NCBI GenBank assembly: GCA_963070105.1
Contig: OY718804.1
Coordinates: 3,365,317-3,429,316 of the forward strand
Origin: Litomosoides sigmodontis
Taxonomy: Eukaryota > Nematoda > Chromadorea > Rhabditida > Onchocercidae
Length of the DNA stretch: 64,000 nucleotides
Direction of reading: 5' to 3'
This document shows, in pieces, positions 1 to 11,917 of this stretch. Position 1 is the stretch's first letter, and every line of letters starts with the position of its first letter. Both the position numbers and the translations under genes were made by a program. The notes beneath the pieces are model-generated. The model did not search any database. It saw only the letters and a list, made by a program, of their open reading frames with translations, and had not been told where the DNA came from.

Positions 1-505
1 GATAAGTGAGAATTTGCAAGCATTGTAGCAGAGAAAAATTCATAAAACACATTTTGAATTTTTTCTAAGCTAAAGAAAGAAAATCTGAAAATTTTAGAGC
101 ATCTAACCTTACGCAAATGCATTTTGTTCTTTATTATATAAATGATGAAAATTTTCGAAATATTTCATGTTTTTATGCGTTTTGTTTGAGAGAAAATAGC
201 AGTAAATTAAACGGCCTATCCTATGCTAAGCATTCTTTTAAGCAATGCTTAAAATTTTCGTTAAGCACTTTTTTTTTTCAAGTAAAATTTTAAGCATTTG
301 TTTAAAGCTTACATTACATTTAGCACCTGCTATGACAAAGATATGCAAATAATATTTGATAAGTGAGACTTATAATACAGCGGTCGTGTACGACGACATA
401 GTGCAGTTGTTTGTTCGATTAGAAGACTATCGACGAAGTGATGTTAAGGAGAGTACGGAAAGAGAGATTAGTATACGGTAGGTGGATGTATCCGTACAAC
501 TATAT
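1..505. other. Noncoding, presumed 3' flank of the 506-1201 exon
   Basis: No open frame of note. A minus-strand AATAAA lies at 130-135 and could serve the gene that ends at 506, although it is about 370 bases from the stop. The rest is plain AT-rich sequence. Confidence 0.4.
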
Positions 506-1051
506 CTATCGCTTACGACGAAAATTGAAAAATATCGATATTGGAGGTAGTTTCGTTCGCAAATTAGGATATTTACTATCAAATGGATCGTCGTCGTGAA
601 GTGTGTATGGCAAACTGGTCATGCCACATGTATTGACCACTGTTGTATGAATTTCATCGGTACCAGCTAACCTTTCCTCCATAGCTATCGGTGTGTAGGG
701 AATCACGAGATCACTTGGATCAATGCACGGTTGATGGTGACGAACACGTTGGACGATATTTGGCAGATAAGTTGATGGTGATTGGTCAGCGGATTGTTTG
801 GTTGGTGGAATTAGTGATGAGGATGATAAGTTATCAGCTGTTGGTGGAATTAATGATAATGATGAGTAGTTGTCGGCTGTTGCTCCTACCTGTCGTAGCA
901 TCATCATCTCTGTGAATAGTTCAGTAGTGTTCAGTGTTATAAGCTGTGTACTCTGTGCATTATTTGATATTTGTGTTAAATGTATCGATCGAAGTCCATT
1001 TGCTCTCGTAAAATTTTGTGATGAAGGATTGAAGGATGATGTGGCGGTGGC

Positions 1052-1083
<32 letters not shown>

Positions 1084-1201
1084 TGGTGTTAGGTTCACGC
1101 TCACCACCAACATCATTATCGTCGTCATCGAACTCTTGGTAATGCATAGGTGAGGGTGGCTTAGTCAGCCATCCTGATAAGCTTAAGTTGTAATATTTTC
1201 C
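506..1201 (-). CDS. Terminal coding exon of an unidentified low-complexity protein
   Basis: An open frame of 231 codons ends in TAG at 506-508. It opens directly after a TTTTTCAG acceptor (AG at 1202-1203), and the frame is open from the first exon base, so it looks like a 3' terminal exon, not a complete gene. It starts GKYYNLSLSGWLTKPPSP, followed by an Asp run (FDDDDND), a Thr/Ala run encoded by a GGCGGT-type repeat, and a Ser/Leu/Pro-rich region with an imperfect internal repeat (SSLSLIPPTADN / SSSSLIPPTKQS). It ends FFNFRRKR. A possible upstream exon on the same strand has an AAAG|GTAATT donor near 1873 and joins in phase, but its own start is unclear. No domain was recognised. The ordered, charged and polar composition suggests coding, but simple repeats can keep frames open by chance. 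Confidence 0.42.
1041..1089. repeat. GGCGGT/GGT microsatellite inside the 506-1201 exon
   Basis: Eight or so GGCGGT units followed by GGT units. On the minus strand these read as alternating Thr and Ala codons in the proposed exon. Confidence 0.85.
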
Positions 1202-3833
1202 CTGAAAAAGAGAAGTGAAGCAACAGCTTGCAGTCGTAACATCGTCCTACACATTTACCTCATCTCATCTGTCCCATTAAGTATTCTATTAATTATTGTA
1301 ATTAGGATGCATAGGGATATGCAATATGTTTCAGTCTCGAAATTTCCTCTCTCTCTCTCCCTCTCTCTCTCTTATTGCAACTGAAAAAACGCTTTTCACT
1401 GAGTATGAGAAGTGTCCTGCAATTGTTCGATGAAATTGTGCTTTCTGAGCATATCCCTACTCAGGTGGGATTCATCTTCCTTCGAGCATCTCCCAGTGAG
1501 CAACACAATCCTTGCAATTACAAATATTCTGCTCAATCAAATATAGGTCAAGCGATGTGGCGGCCCAACTGCTGTTGCTCCAACTATTGCAAAAAAAAAA
1601 AAAAAAAAAAAAAAGGAAAAACAAATTGGCAAAAAATCCACCTACCATCCATCTGTCTCGACATGACATTCGCTTGTTGATTCGATGCGAAGCATTACTC
1701 ATCTGATATTTTGCTGGAAAAAAAGAGATGAACTGTTTCGTAATTTAAAATTTTTCAATTTCCTTTTTGCTTTCTTTTTCTTCAAACAATTTGTTGTAAA
1801 TTTAATTAGAAGATTTCTTCGAATAGTTAAATTTAACTATTATTTAAATGTGAAATTTGAAATATAAAATTACCTTTGGAACGATCAATCTTATTTTTGC
1901 CGGGAGCCATTTTGAAACTGTGCGGAGCGGATTGCGCAACATCAAAAAAATAGCACAGGAAGCTTTTGTGCTATATGCACACCCTTCCTTGCCTGTGAAC
2001 TCATCTTGCACATTTTGGGAGGGAATGTTTTTTCCTCCCACACAGAGATCACTCTGCTGAACTCTGACCCTTAGCCGTTGACACTGACGCATTTGCATAC
2101 AACACTGCCAAAACGCCACCATCATTTTCACGATACCTCAAAAAAAAAGAAAAAAAATCGATGCTTACGACCAAATTGCATTTGTCACGCCTTGTCAACA
2201 CGTTCTCACGTGAAACTACTTACTGTTGGGGAAAAAAAAAAGAAAAGAACGGAAATGTTAGAAGTATTTGAACAGATCGAACAGAATTACGAAAAGTACA
2301 AAAGTGAAAAATTTATGAAAAAATAATACGATCACTTCTCATTAAGTTCGCTATTTGCAAATTAATTTTTATTTCTTTTCTGAGTAAAACATTCGAATAA
2401 TATCTGATGAAAGTGAAATGCATAAAAAATTTCGCACTTTCAAATATTTTTAAAAAATTAGGAAAACATATTTGAATAAGTAAAATTGATAAAGCTGTAA
2501 CATTTACGTTTTTCCAAGTTAGCGTTTCCTTCTACTTGTTCAATATAAAGTTATCTGAAAAAAAGACGAGAAAGATGCTTAGAAAGATTATTATTTTATG
2601 GGTTGCAAACTATGTGGTACGGTTTTGATTTAATTTACTGTTACCGCAAGTAAGCAAAATTAATTAATTAGTTCTAACAAAAGCAATAAATAAAGGATGC
2701 TTAAGTACTTCACACCTTAATTGGGAAGCAATAAAGTGCTTAGCAAACTTTTCATTTATTCCATAAATAAATGAAACTATTCAATTTTTTTTACACTTAC
2801 CATCACTTGAAAGTTCCATTTTAGAGGAAGAGGGAGAAAAGAGACATTTTTGCAAAAATTGATAAATAATTAACAAAGTAAGATACTATTACAAATTAAA
2901 TTGCAAAAAATAATGTCATTTTCAGTGTATCGAAAATTAATTGGAATTTTTGAAAAGCAAAGCTAAAATGATTTTGCGCAAATGAAATGAGAGAGAAAGG
3001 GGGAGAAAGAGAGAAGGAGAGGGAGAGAAATGGAATAGCAAACCAATGAATAGTACGTATATTGTGGGTATTGTGGATACATAAAGGATATCGTTTTTTT
3101 TGATGGACCAAAGTTGGCAGTAAGGCTAGAAGTATAGCATACGGTAGGAGTGCAATCAGAAATAACCTAAAGTATTAGCATTCCATGAAAACCATATCAG
3201 TTCATCTTTTGCCTCTACTATTTTATGTATTTCGAATTGAAATTAAATAGCACAAAGACTAAGCTACCTTTGTATTTTTTAGCTATTAAATTTAATTATA
3301 CGAGTGTAGTTTTGATTATATAATAATAAATGGAAAAAAAGCAAACACTTTACGAAACGCCTTTACTGTACTACGTCAATTACTGTATTACGTGAAGAGG
3401 GAAAATTTCATTTCATACTCTTGAAAGGAAATAATGTTGTTGTTGTAGAAGTTGCTCCATCATTTCCATCAATTTCCGTATGAGTGAAAAATTAGAGAAA
3501 AAAGATTTTTTTTGATGAATTTGAAAAATTCAATTATAAATTTACTTTTTTTTCTGTTCTTGAAAAAATGAAATTTATGAGTAAAATAATTGCAATGGAC
3601 AGTTTTGATAATTCATTGTCTTTTACGAAACTTTTCACACCGTTCATTAATCCTTCGATAATGTTCGTTTGACTACTGCACTCTTCCAGTGTCTTCAAAG
3701 ATAAAATATGTTGGAAATATATTTTGAAATTAATGAGCCCTACTCGTTCACTTACACGTCATTAATTCACGATTCTATTCTTTGTGATTAATTTCTGCTC
3801 ATATCATTGAGAATAGTTATATGAATGGATGAT

Positions 3834-3951
3834 TGATGATGATAATGATGATGATAGTGATGATGATAATGATGATGATGATGGTGATGATGATGATGAT
3901 GACGATGATGGTCATGATGGTGATGATGATAGTGGTGATGATGATGGTGAC
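3834..3951. repeat. Imperfect GAT/GATGAT microsatellite
   Basis: About 118 bases of GAT-type triplets with scattered substitutions (GATAAT, GATAGT, GACGAT, GGTGAT). Confidence 0.9.
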
Positions 3952-6702
3952 AAGTTTATATCATATGGATCAGAGAAGCTTGTGAGATTAGCCTAATGTT
4001 TATTCTTTCGCCAATTATGCCTATTTTGTCTGCTTATTTTTTTCCCCTTTGCTCTTTAAGTATTTCAAAATTCATCGCCATATATATGAATGCATATGTA
4101 CCGGAATGAGAAGAGAAAGAGAGGGAGAGAGAAAGAGAGCGAGATAAGGGAGTAGAGAAAAAGTGAGAGAAAGAAAATTTCTATAAAAAAAAAAATTAAT
4201 TTTCAGTGCTTTCGTTTTACATTTTACTCATTCTGAGCTATTTTTCAATTAACAATGAGAATTCAGTGCACGTGAAAAGTCTGCTGCCTTATTTTGACAA
4301 TAATTTTTCTCTTAGAAATTTCCGCTCATTTCAATCAGTTTACTTTGTTTTTTTCCCATTTAACCCGTTGAAAGTATCAATTACTTTGTTATTCTCTTCA
4401 ATGTATTTCCTTTTTTTTTGATAGTTTGAAATTAAAAACATTTATTTAGCAGTAAAAATAATACATCGAATAGCATTTGTAACGCTTAACCAGTAGTTCA
4501 ACAAGACGATGATAATGCTACTCATTAGGTTTAATTATTTGATAAAAAAAGATGCAATAGTAACTGATTACATTACTGTACAACAGTTGTTTGATGGCAA
4601 TTACCGTATGGCTTTTTGTACTTGCATGGTGCATTTTGATTTCTTAATTTTGATGATAAAAATTGATGGACATTGTTAGCACTAAATTTGCTAACATTCT
4701 GTAGAAGTGAAGTTAGGTAAAATTTGAGTGCAATTTTTTGTACCGATGAAAATGCAACGATAATTGTTAGTTGTAATTTTATCCATTCAGCTAATACGTC
4801 ATTTTATCCGATTGACTAGGGAAGGAAATAACTTCCAGCAATTTTTCAAAGTGCGCAATTGTCATTTAGATCATTTAGCATAGCCTCTCTTCCAGGCATT
4901 CAAATTCTTTCTTGTCTGAATAACCAGTTTTGCGATGGCGCTCAGGCGACGAACATGACGTTCTTATTTATCACGCGTGAAGTTTCCTACTACTGAAATC
5001 TGCAAAGAAGTTTATTGCACATAATCTGCGCATGTGAAAATTACTTAAAAAAAAAAGAAGAAAGTTGGATTGAAAATTTTGATAAAAAAAACTTGCAAGA
5101 AAAAAGTTATAAAAATATGAAAAGTTTTGAGAAATGAAAATTCGAGAAAGTATTAACTTTGCTAATTTATTAATTTGTTGAAAGTGCAAATTTTAACAAT
5201 TGTAATTTAGAAATTTAATAAAAGATAGAAATACAGTGAAAGATTTTTAACCGTTTGCTGATAAGGCAGTTATTTTCAGTTCAAAAAAAAAAAAAAAAGG
5301 TTGTTAGGCACAACTACAACATAGTGAAATAATAGTAATGACTGCTATCTATGCTAGGAGCTATCTGATCAAATTATCATACAAATACAGTAATAATGAT
5401 AACTGTGATAACAACTGTATGGTAAATTTCAGAGCACATTTTTTAGATTAATCACTGCAACAGTCAATGAGCCACGCATTGCTGCATTAATGATAATTAT
5501 ATGATTCTACCTTTTCCATCATTGGTTTCAGCACACTGTCGTCGTCGAACTACCTGTTATGCCAATTGCTTCATCCATCGATGGATGACCTTAATGACCA
5601 CCCAGCAAAGTTATTTCATGCAAAACGAACGCCCACATATATATGTTACTAGCAGAGATAATGTAAATTATAAAACAGTAATAGCAATGTTCATTTTCCA
5701 CAGCACCGCTCTCATACGCATATATCACTTTTTTTTGCTCTCAGAAAAAATTATATATCAGAAGAGAGATTGTGTATAGCATAATTAGCATAATCATAAT
5801 CAACCGTAATCACAATCACACATAGTGAATGTTGATTGCGATAGAATTACCTGAATTAATTCTGTTTGTTGTGAAACACTTACATTACAGTGTCATCTTA
5901 AAAATTTAATTATTTTAAATTTCAAAGAGGATTAATGATTATGTTGATACGTAAACAGAAGTAGAGATATTTAATTGATTTAAACTTCACCATGCTTAAA
6001 TTTGCCAAAAAGTTACATAAACTGTAGAAAATTAATCAGCCCTATACCCATACATTTCACATAAGTGATGGCTTCTTCTTATGAATTTATTGTGATCAAT
6101 ATTTGAAGTCTATTTTGCTTCAAATTTAGAAACTTTGTCTGAAAATTGCTGCATACGACAGCTCATGTTCATACTCTTTTATCGATGTAACTGATAAATG
6201 GACGTGAATATCAATTATCATGAAATTATCACCAAATTATCATCGTTAATTTTTGCTGAATTATTTCACAATTTATAGTTGGAAGACTTCCGTGCAATTT
6301 TGTATTTCATGCCTCTCTTCTCACCTTCTTCATTCGTCCACCCATGAACCATACAGTATGCTACCATCTATCATTCTCAATAGTTCCATTTATGATAAGT
6401 AGTAGTGCTGGCGCATCATTGGTGTTTGTTAAAATTCTGCTTTTAAAATTCGAAAAATTTCACTACAAATGTAACGATGTGCTTATCCGATTTGTAGCAA
6501 GTTCTCTTAACGTATCATAAAATTTTAATTAAAAATTTTCACTAATTAATTAATAAAATTAATCATTTATCCTATCCTATTATCATTATCATTTGTTGCA
6601 GTCAGTCAGTCAGTTATTTATAGCAATTAATAAACAATAGCAAAAAAAAATTTTAATTCAAATAATCTAAATTAATTTTTTATGACATATTTTTCTTTTC
6701 CT

Positions 6703-6743
6703 CTACGATAATCAATCGATTTTATCGATTGATTATATTGTAG
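6703..6743. repeat. Near-perfect inverted repeat (stem-loop)
   Basis: A 13-bp arm at 6708-6720 is exactly complementary to 6724-6736 across a TTT loop. A further CTAC (6703-6706) pairs with GTAG (6740-6743) beyond a small bulge. Each arm carries ATCGAT. No gene overlaps it. Confidence 0.85.
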
Positions 6744-7904
6744 GAAAGAACAAAGGAAGTGTTGATTGATGATGACTGTAACATTTGAAACATTGTTGTA
6801 TTATTGTTTGAAGCAACACTTTCAATTCCTAATATCACACAACACAACGACCACCATTGATTTATTCTTCTCAACAACAACGATTTCAATTTCCATTTTT
6901 AATTCTTATTCATTTTTCAAATTTCAATTATTTCATTCAAAAAAGAAAACATATCACTGAAGTAATGAATCATTCAGCAAGTGTTTTTTTTTCTTCCTTT
7001 TTTTTTCGTTATACAACCCCTTGTGAAGAGGTAGATCAACATGTGTGGTGAGATGACCTGTCATTGGTTGTTGGTTGTCATGTACTCAGGTAAGTAGGAA
7101 GGAAGAAAAGAACAGGTTAGGTAGGTGTACACATATTTATCATTCTGTTTGTCTAGCTCTTGTGAAGGATGAGTGGACGGATGGACTAATGCCCTGAGGG
7201 TTACTCGTTGCACGAGCATAACACGGAAACTATGTAGTAGTAGTAGGACGTGGCAGTAATAGTAGTAGTAAGAGTTGGTAGTAGACGTGTACGGAAGCGG
7301 CAAACGTTAATTATCATTGGAACACTGCAGTTGCAACTGCATTGTAGGTTTACACGTACGTTGCTTGTAACAATAAAAGATTGTTAGAATAACTAAATGA
7401 ATACACAATGGATGAATTATCTCTTCTCCGCCATTTCACTTCAAATAATAAATTACGGTACACACTTCTTCCTTGTTACCGTAGCGTAGCAAACATTTAA
7501 TTCTCTTTTTTTTTTTACAATTATCTACGTAAAAAAATGATTTACTATCGTTGTAGCAGCAGACTATCAATTTGATATGAATGAGAAGTTAGCTAAATTC
7601 AAAGTAAAGAAGAATTACTGTTTAGTAAGTAGCATTTCTTTCTTTTTTAAATCGAATTCAAACAGTACCTTTGTGATAACTTGTTTGTTGTCTCTTCTAT
7701 CCTTTCTCACTTTAAAATTACGACAATCTATTTTAATTCTCACTTTATCTTTTTGTGAAATCTCAAAATTTTCTGTTGTCTTTTTAGCAGTAAGATCAAT
7801 TCCACCGCTTTAACTTGCATTGTCAAAAAAAAAAGAAATTTGATAGTTGCACTAACCATATTATTAATTAATGCAGCATCTTATCAAATTCCTCTTTCTT
7901 CTGT

Positions 7905-8078
7905 TCAGTACCTTCCGAATGCAACGCACGAACCCTGTTGCTTCGCATTAAATAAACATTTCAAGAGGCAAGAGGCATATTGTGCCGCACTCTCTTGATG
8001 TTCCTGCCGCCGCTGACACTGCTTCAAAGGATTACTTCCGCCTAAGCCCCAATCAGATTGAATTAGTGCAATAGTCAT
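7905..8078 (-). CDS. Small cysteine-containing ORF, 57 aa, unrecognised
   Basis: A short frame starts MTIALIQSDWGLGG and ends GSCVAFGRY before TGA. It has four Cys, two as CLLKC and the last nine residues further on (a C-x9-C spacing). The frame is already open upstream, from an acceptor-like CCGACAG whose AG is at 8141-8142. A donor-like G|GTACTG overlaps its last codons, so the stop may be intronic and the true exon may end near 7910. It lies about 150 bases below a poly(A) signal proposed for the Polycomb gene on the same strand, a spacing compatible with a downstream operon gene, though nothing proves that. C-x9-C alone is not enough to call a mitochondrial CHCH protein. No family was recognised. 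Confidence 0.3.
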   Translation of the reverse strand: MTIALIQSDWGLGGSNPLKQCQRRQEHQESAAQYASCLLKCLFNAKQQGSCVAFGRY

Positions 8079-8229
8079 TTTCTCTTCTTCCTCTGTCCTT
8101 CCCGAAATAGCATAAATTCTCTGCCTATCATTGTTTTCCACTGTCGGAAAACTACAATGAACTGTTTGCTAATAACAACTTCACAATTGGTTTAATCTTA
8201 CTCTGTCAAAAACACTCTCAGAAAACGGC

Positions 8230-8235
8230 TTTATT
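8230..8235 (-). terminator. Poly(A) signal AATAAA for the Polycomb gene
   Basis: Canonical AATAAA on the minus strand about 316 bases after the stop codon at 8551. It is the nearest good hexamer noticed. Confidence 0.5.
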
Positions 8236-8550
8236 TCGGACAAATAATTTATCACTTCCAGACATTTGGCTGTACAATACGCACTATTGGTTTAACATCA
8301 ACACACAAGTCGCAATGTCAATTAACAACCAAAAGTTCCGCATATTTTCTATGGAAAGTACCGTACCGGCTAACTTTGGAAGATCGATATATTTGTACAC
8401 ACAGTAATTTGAAAGAGCTTTTTGTCTGACGAATTCAAAATATGGAACATGATCTAAGGATCTATCAAAAAATATATCAAAATCACAAGCATATAAAAAT
8501 ATAAAAAAATTATATATAAAAATATAATGAGTTAAATGCATTACATACAA

Positions 8551-11500
8551 TTACAGTTCAATAATTGGGACAGTATGTTGATTAACTGTTATTTCGGTTA
8601 TTGTGTGAGAACCATTGTACTGGAAACTTTCGAAACGCGTATTATTAACATCGGTCCAAACTTTCTGTAACAAAAAAAACCAACATGGTTTTACTTAAAA
8701 TGAAATTGCACAAATGTGACTATCATTATATTTTCGATCGAATTTAGCTTTAACCACCAAAGGATGCATCAATTAGATTGTGGAAACTAACAGTTTCATT
8801 TTTTAACTGGTCTGCTATCACACGAATACGACTTTCATCACTCTCTCCATAGTCGTGTAGCTGCAACTGTTCTGAACTTCGGGACAAATCAGATGTGCCG
8901 TCAACAACAAATGCCAGCCTACTGATTATCTGTTCTGAAAAATAAAGCTTAATAACTCCGACTGTTCTATAATGTATAGGACAAATTAACTTAATTTCTA
9001 CTTATTCAATCAGAAGTCGATCTTTCCACAAATTTTTAAGTGCACCATTAATCACTGGTTTCTAATAATGCATTTCAATCAATTATTCCGGAAACTAAAA
9101 TTCACTGACTAAGCCTTTTTTTGCACTGTTTATCTCAATGAAATGAAGTATGTTAAATTTCAACTAAAGTAAGATTTACCTTGACCATTAGAAACGACTT
9201 GTACTGATCCAGACCGACCTTCAAAAACCTCAGGTTTTCTTATTTTTTTAACCTAGAAAATAGCGGTAACTTTACCTTACTGTATAAATTTCCAAATTTT
9301 AAGAGTACTTCAACCTGATAAACATGAACAAATTAAATTATAATAGAATATTTTCATCAGTTCAGAGGACTAATGGCACTGCTAACTTGATGAATGACGG
9401 AAAGACAAAGAACAATGAAAACTTTCATTTTTCTACAAATATTGTTACCACTTTAAATGTTACATAAACGAGTAAGTGAATTACTTCATCGTCTCGCGTT
9501 ACGTTTTTCTTTTCAATTGGTTCTCCTTCACTATCCTCGATGATTCTGAATATTTCAGTTTCCGATAATGCAGAGTCATCATTCCCAACTTTGTCAGTGT
9601 TTGACAAATCCAACTTCGTCTCCGAAGGAATACTCTGCAATGGTAACGAAATTCCCATAAAATAACAAGTAAAAGGAACTCGCGAGGGAAAAAAACAAAC
9701 TCGGTCACGCTAGTGAAATCCAAGGTAATAAGCTGGACACACGGCAAAGAAAAATTTAGGTTTATTGTTCAATTGCAAATAGTAGTTATTCATACCATCA
9801 CACTCCCATCTCCTTTAACCACACCTATTACCTGCTATTATTTGCTCGAATTATAAATTAAGTAGAATTGTTCCACAGTTTCAAAGGAACCTTGATTTTT
9901 GCCTTTTCGTCCTTGTCCAGCTCTACATTAGCTTCAGTTTTTGGTGATTCTTCAACTCCTTGTTCTTTATTCGATTTTTCTCCCTTCAGTTCTTTCGTTT
10001 CTAACTTATCATCATTCGCTTCACTGTTTTTTGATACTGAGGCAGAAGCTGCCGGTATATCGTTCTTTTTACTTTTAGGGCCTCGTTTTCGAAGCATTTT
10101 GGACGACTTGCTGTTTTCTGTATTAGGTTCTTCTGTTAGAGCTGCTACTGGTGTTCCGAGTCTTGAATTGCTACTCGATCTTACTGAAGCTTCTGAGCCT
10201 TGAAAGAATCAACTGTACTTGGGATGCATTATTGACAAAACCTATTAAAATAGCGGCATTGGTATAAACGGTATATTTAATTGCTTGGACAAGAAAATTG
10301 GTTTGGTAATTAGTGGTGTGGGACATACCTTCCGAACGACTATCACTAGCGCCTTCATCATAACTCTGATTGTCGCCATCTGAATCGTCGGAATCCGAAA
10401 TTTCTTTTGCTTTCCGTTTCCTTCCACGATTTGACCTTCTACTTCCCTTCCGACTTCCACCCTTGAAATCGCTTGGTACGGGAAAACCCGACTCCGTAAA
10501 CAGATTTTCGTTCAAAATATTGCTTGATGGTTCCCAAGTGTTATGTCTAGGAAATGATTAATCACAAAGTGATAAACTGAATTAGTTTGCAATAAAATTG
10601 AATTGGATACGTACAAGCAGTAACATTTAAGCATTGAAGAGTTAATAATCAGAGATAACTTACTGATTTGACCATCCTTTCCACTTGATCAGATATTCTG
10701 TTTTTCCCTCAAAAAGCAAAACTTGGTTTAGAAAAAAAAACGTTTCATTTTATTAAATAATTTCAAACCAACCACTTTTCGATTATTAGCAATGAAGTAT
10801 TATAAAAATTCAAAAAACATGGGACTGAATGCCAGAATCAAAAAGTTTCGAAAAATGAGGGTTGTGTGAGACAGCGAATATGTTTAACGCTGGGATCAAC
10901 TTTTCAGCACATTAGAAACAAAGAAGTCAAGAATAATAATTCGTGTTTACCGAAGTACTTGTTAAAGACCCTGTAAAAATATTTGAAAAAACTTACTTAA
11001 CATGCCTACCCAGACTCTACAAAAGTAAGTACATAGAATTTAACTGATATTCAGAGATGATGCAACAAATGTCTCGTGCACAGTTATTAGGAATTAACCT
11101 ACCAATTTCTACAGAGGAATAACTCATAATTTTACATTATTTATTATTCCTATATCAAACCCTGTCTTCACAAACCCGTGTGCGTACGAGGCATTAAAAC
11201 TGCTGATTATACCATCGTGAGGGACTATAAAGGTGTTTCTTTAAGTGTTTCGGAGAATGACATTAGAAAGTACTACTGATTAAAAAACCGAGCAATAGTT
11301 TTACATTTTTTGCAGCGAAAATATAGTAAAAATTTCATGGGTTGCATGCCCATAATAATTTACCCAACAGTTATAAAAACACTTTTGTCAGCTTATAACC
11401 GTATTAATATTCTTTATTATTCTGCTCATCAACGAGTGCATTTTTGTAACATCCTTTCTTTTTTATGGCAGAAATTATCTATTTTGCTAATAATGAATAA

Positions 11501-11898
11501 ACTGAAGACAAAATGTTCTAAAATATTTCCATCGTCGCTCAAAAATAGCAATGATGACAAATGGAGGTCAAAAATTTCATTTAAAATTAAAGTTTCAGCA
11601 ACATATCCTCTCACATAAATATAAGATATGAACAGTAAAATGCAAGCAGATATAGACAGGAGTAAAAAATGGAGTGTGGACAGGGAGATTAAAGGAATTA
11701 TTCAACTTTCACTTAATGCCTAAACTTTAATGTGCTGCATTGGTATGAATGTTTGAATTTTCCATTATCAGATGGAAGGCCAGAGCGAGCAATCACAACA
11801 AGGTTAATGAATGTTCGAAAACATTTACTTACTTTTCTTGTTCGTGATTTTAAAATTTTCTCTGCCGCATAAACATCTTGTCCGTCTAACGGATCCAT
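8551..11898 (-). CDS. Pc: Polycomb/CBX chromodomain protein (PRC1 reader subunit)
   Basis: Eight exons join in phase: 11898-11833, 10707-10664, 10546-10329, 10198-9891, 9634-9485, 9252-9180, 8934-8792, 8664-8551, giving 371 aa (fly Pc is of similar size). Residues 9-53 form a Polycomb-type chromodomain: VYAAEKILKSRTRKGKTEYL, then IKWKGWSNQHNTWEP. The methyl-lysine cage residues Y10, W31 and W34 are present. Basic AT-hook-like stretches follow (RGRKRK at 77-82, LRKRGPKSKK at 145-154), with an acidic Ser/Asp tract between. The last 16 residues include ITEITVNQHTVPII, matching the C-terminal Pc box that contacts RING1. The family binds H3K27me3 and recruits PRC1 to silent chromatin in the nucleus. 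The start lies 8 bases after a TTTCAG acceptor, implying a spliced leader. The weakest junction is the exon 4 donor (AAG|GTTCCT); read-through there gives a 222-aa form lacking the Pc box. The exon 4 acceptor could also lie 6 bases further in. Confidence 0.92.
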
Positions 11899-11917
11899 AA
11901 TTTATGCTGAAAGAATG
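11899..11917 (-). promoter_or_regulatory. Probable spliced-leader acceptor of the Polycomb gene
   Basis: The minus strand reads ATTCTTTCAG then CATAAATT then ATG (AG at 11907-11908). A strong nematode 3' splice site 8 bases before the start codon, with no upstream coding exon seen, is the usual sign of trans-splicing. Confidence 0.65.

Larger units (their letters stand above)
1202..7904. other. Intergenic, no supported gene
   Basis: Mostly AT-rich sequence with homopolymers (an A tract of more than 20 at about 1591-1614), CT and GA tracts (1346-1373, 2990-3030, 4105-4170) and a GAT array (3834-3951). A stem-loop lies at 6703-6743. A possible 5' exon of the 506-1201 gene may lie just upstream of a donor near 1873. 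Open frames here are short and have no recognisable content. Confidence 0.5.

Noticed and set aside
6396..6408. TAAGTAGTAGTGC, identical to the first 13 bases of the miR-252 family as I recall it
   Set aside because: The following bases diverge and no complementary arm lies within 60 bases on either side, so no hairpin precursor is possible.
8284..8550. 88-codon minus-strand frame just after the Pc stop
   Set aside because: It starts immediately past the stop, is Tyr/Phe/Ile-rich, matches nothing, and fits 3' untranslated sequence better.
9372..9382. AATGGCACTGC, like the 5' part of miR-228/miR-183
   Set aside because: The match stops after 11 bases, the flanks do not fold into a hairpin by eye, and it lies in a Pc intron without other support.
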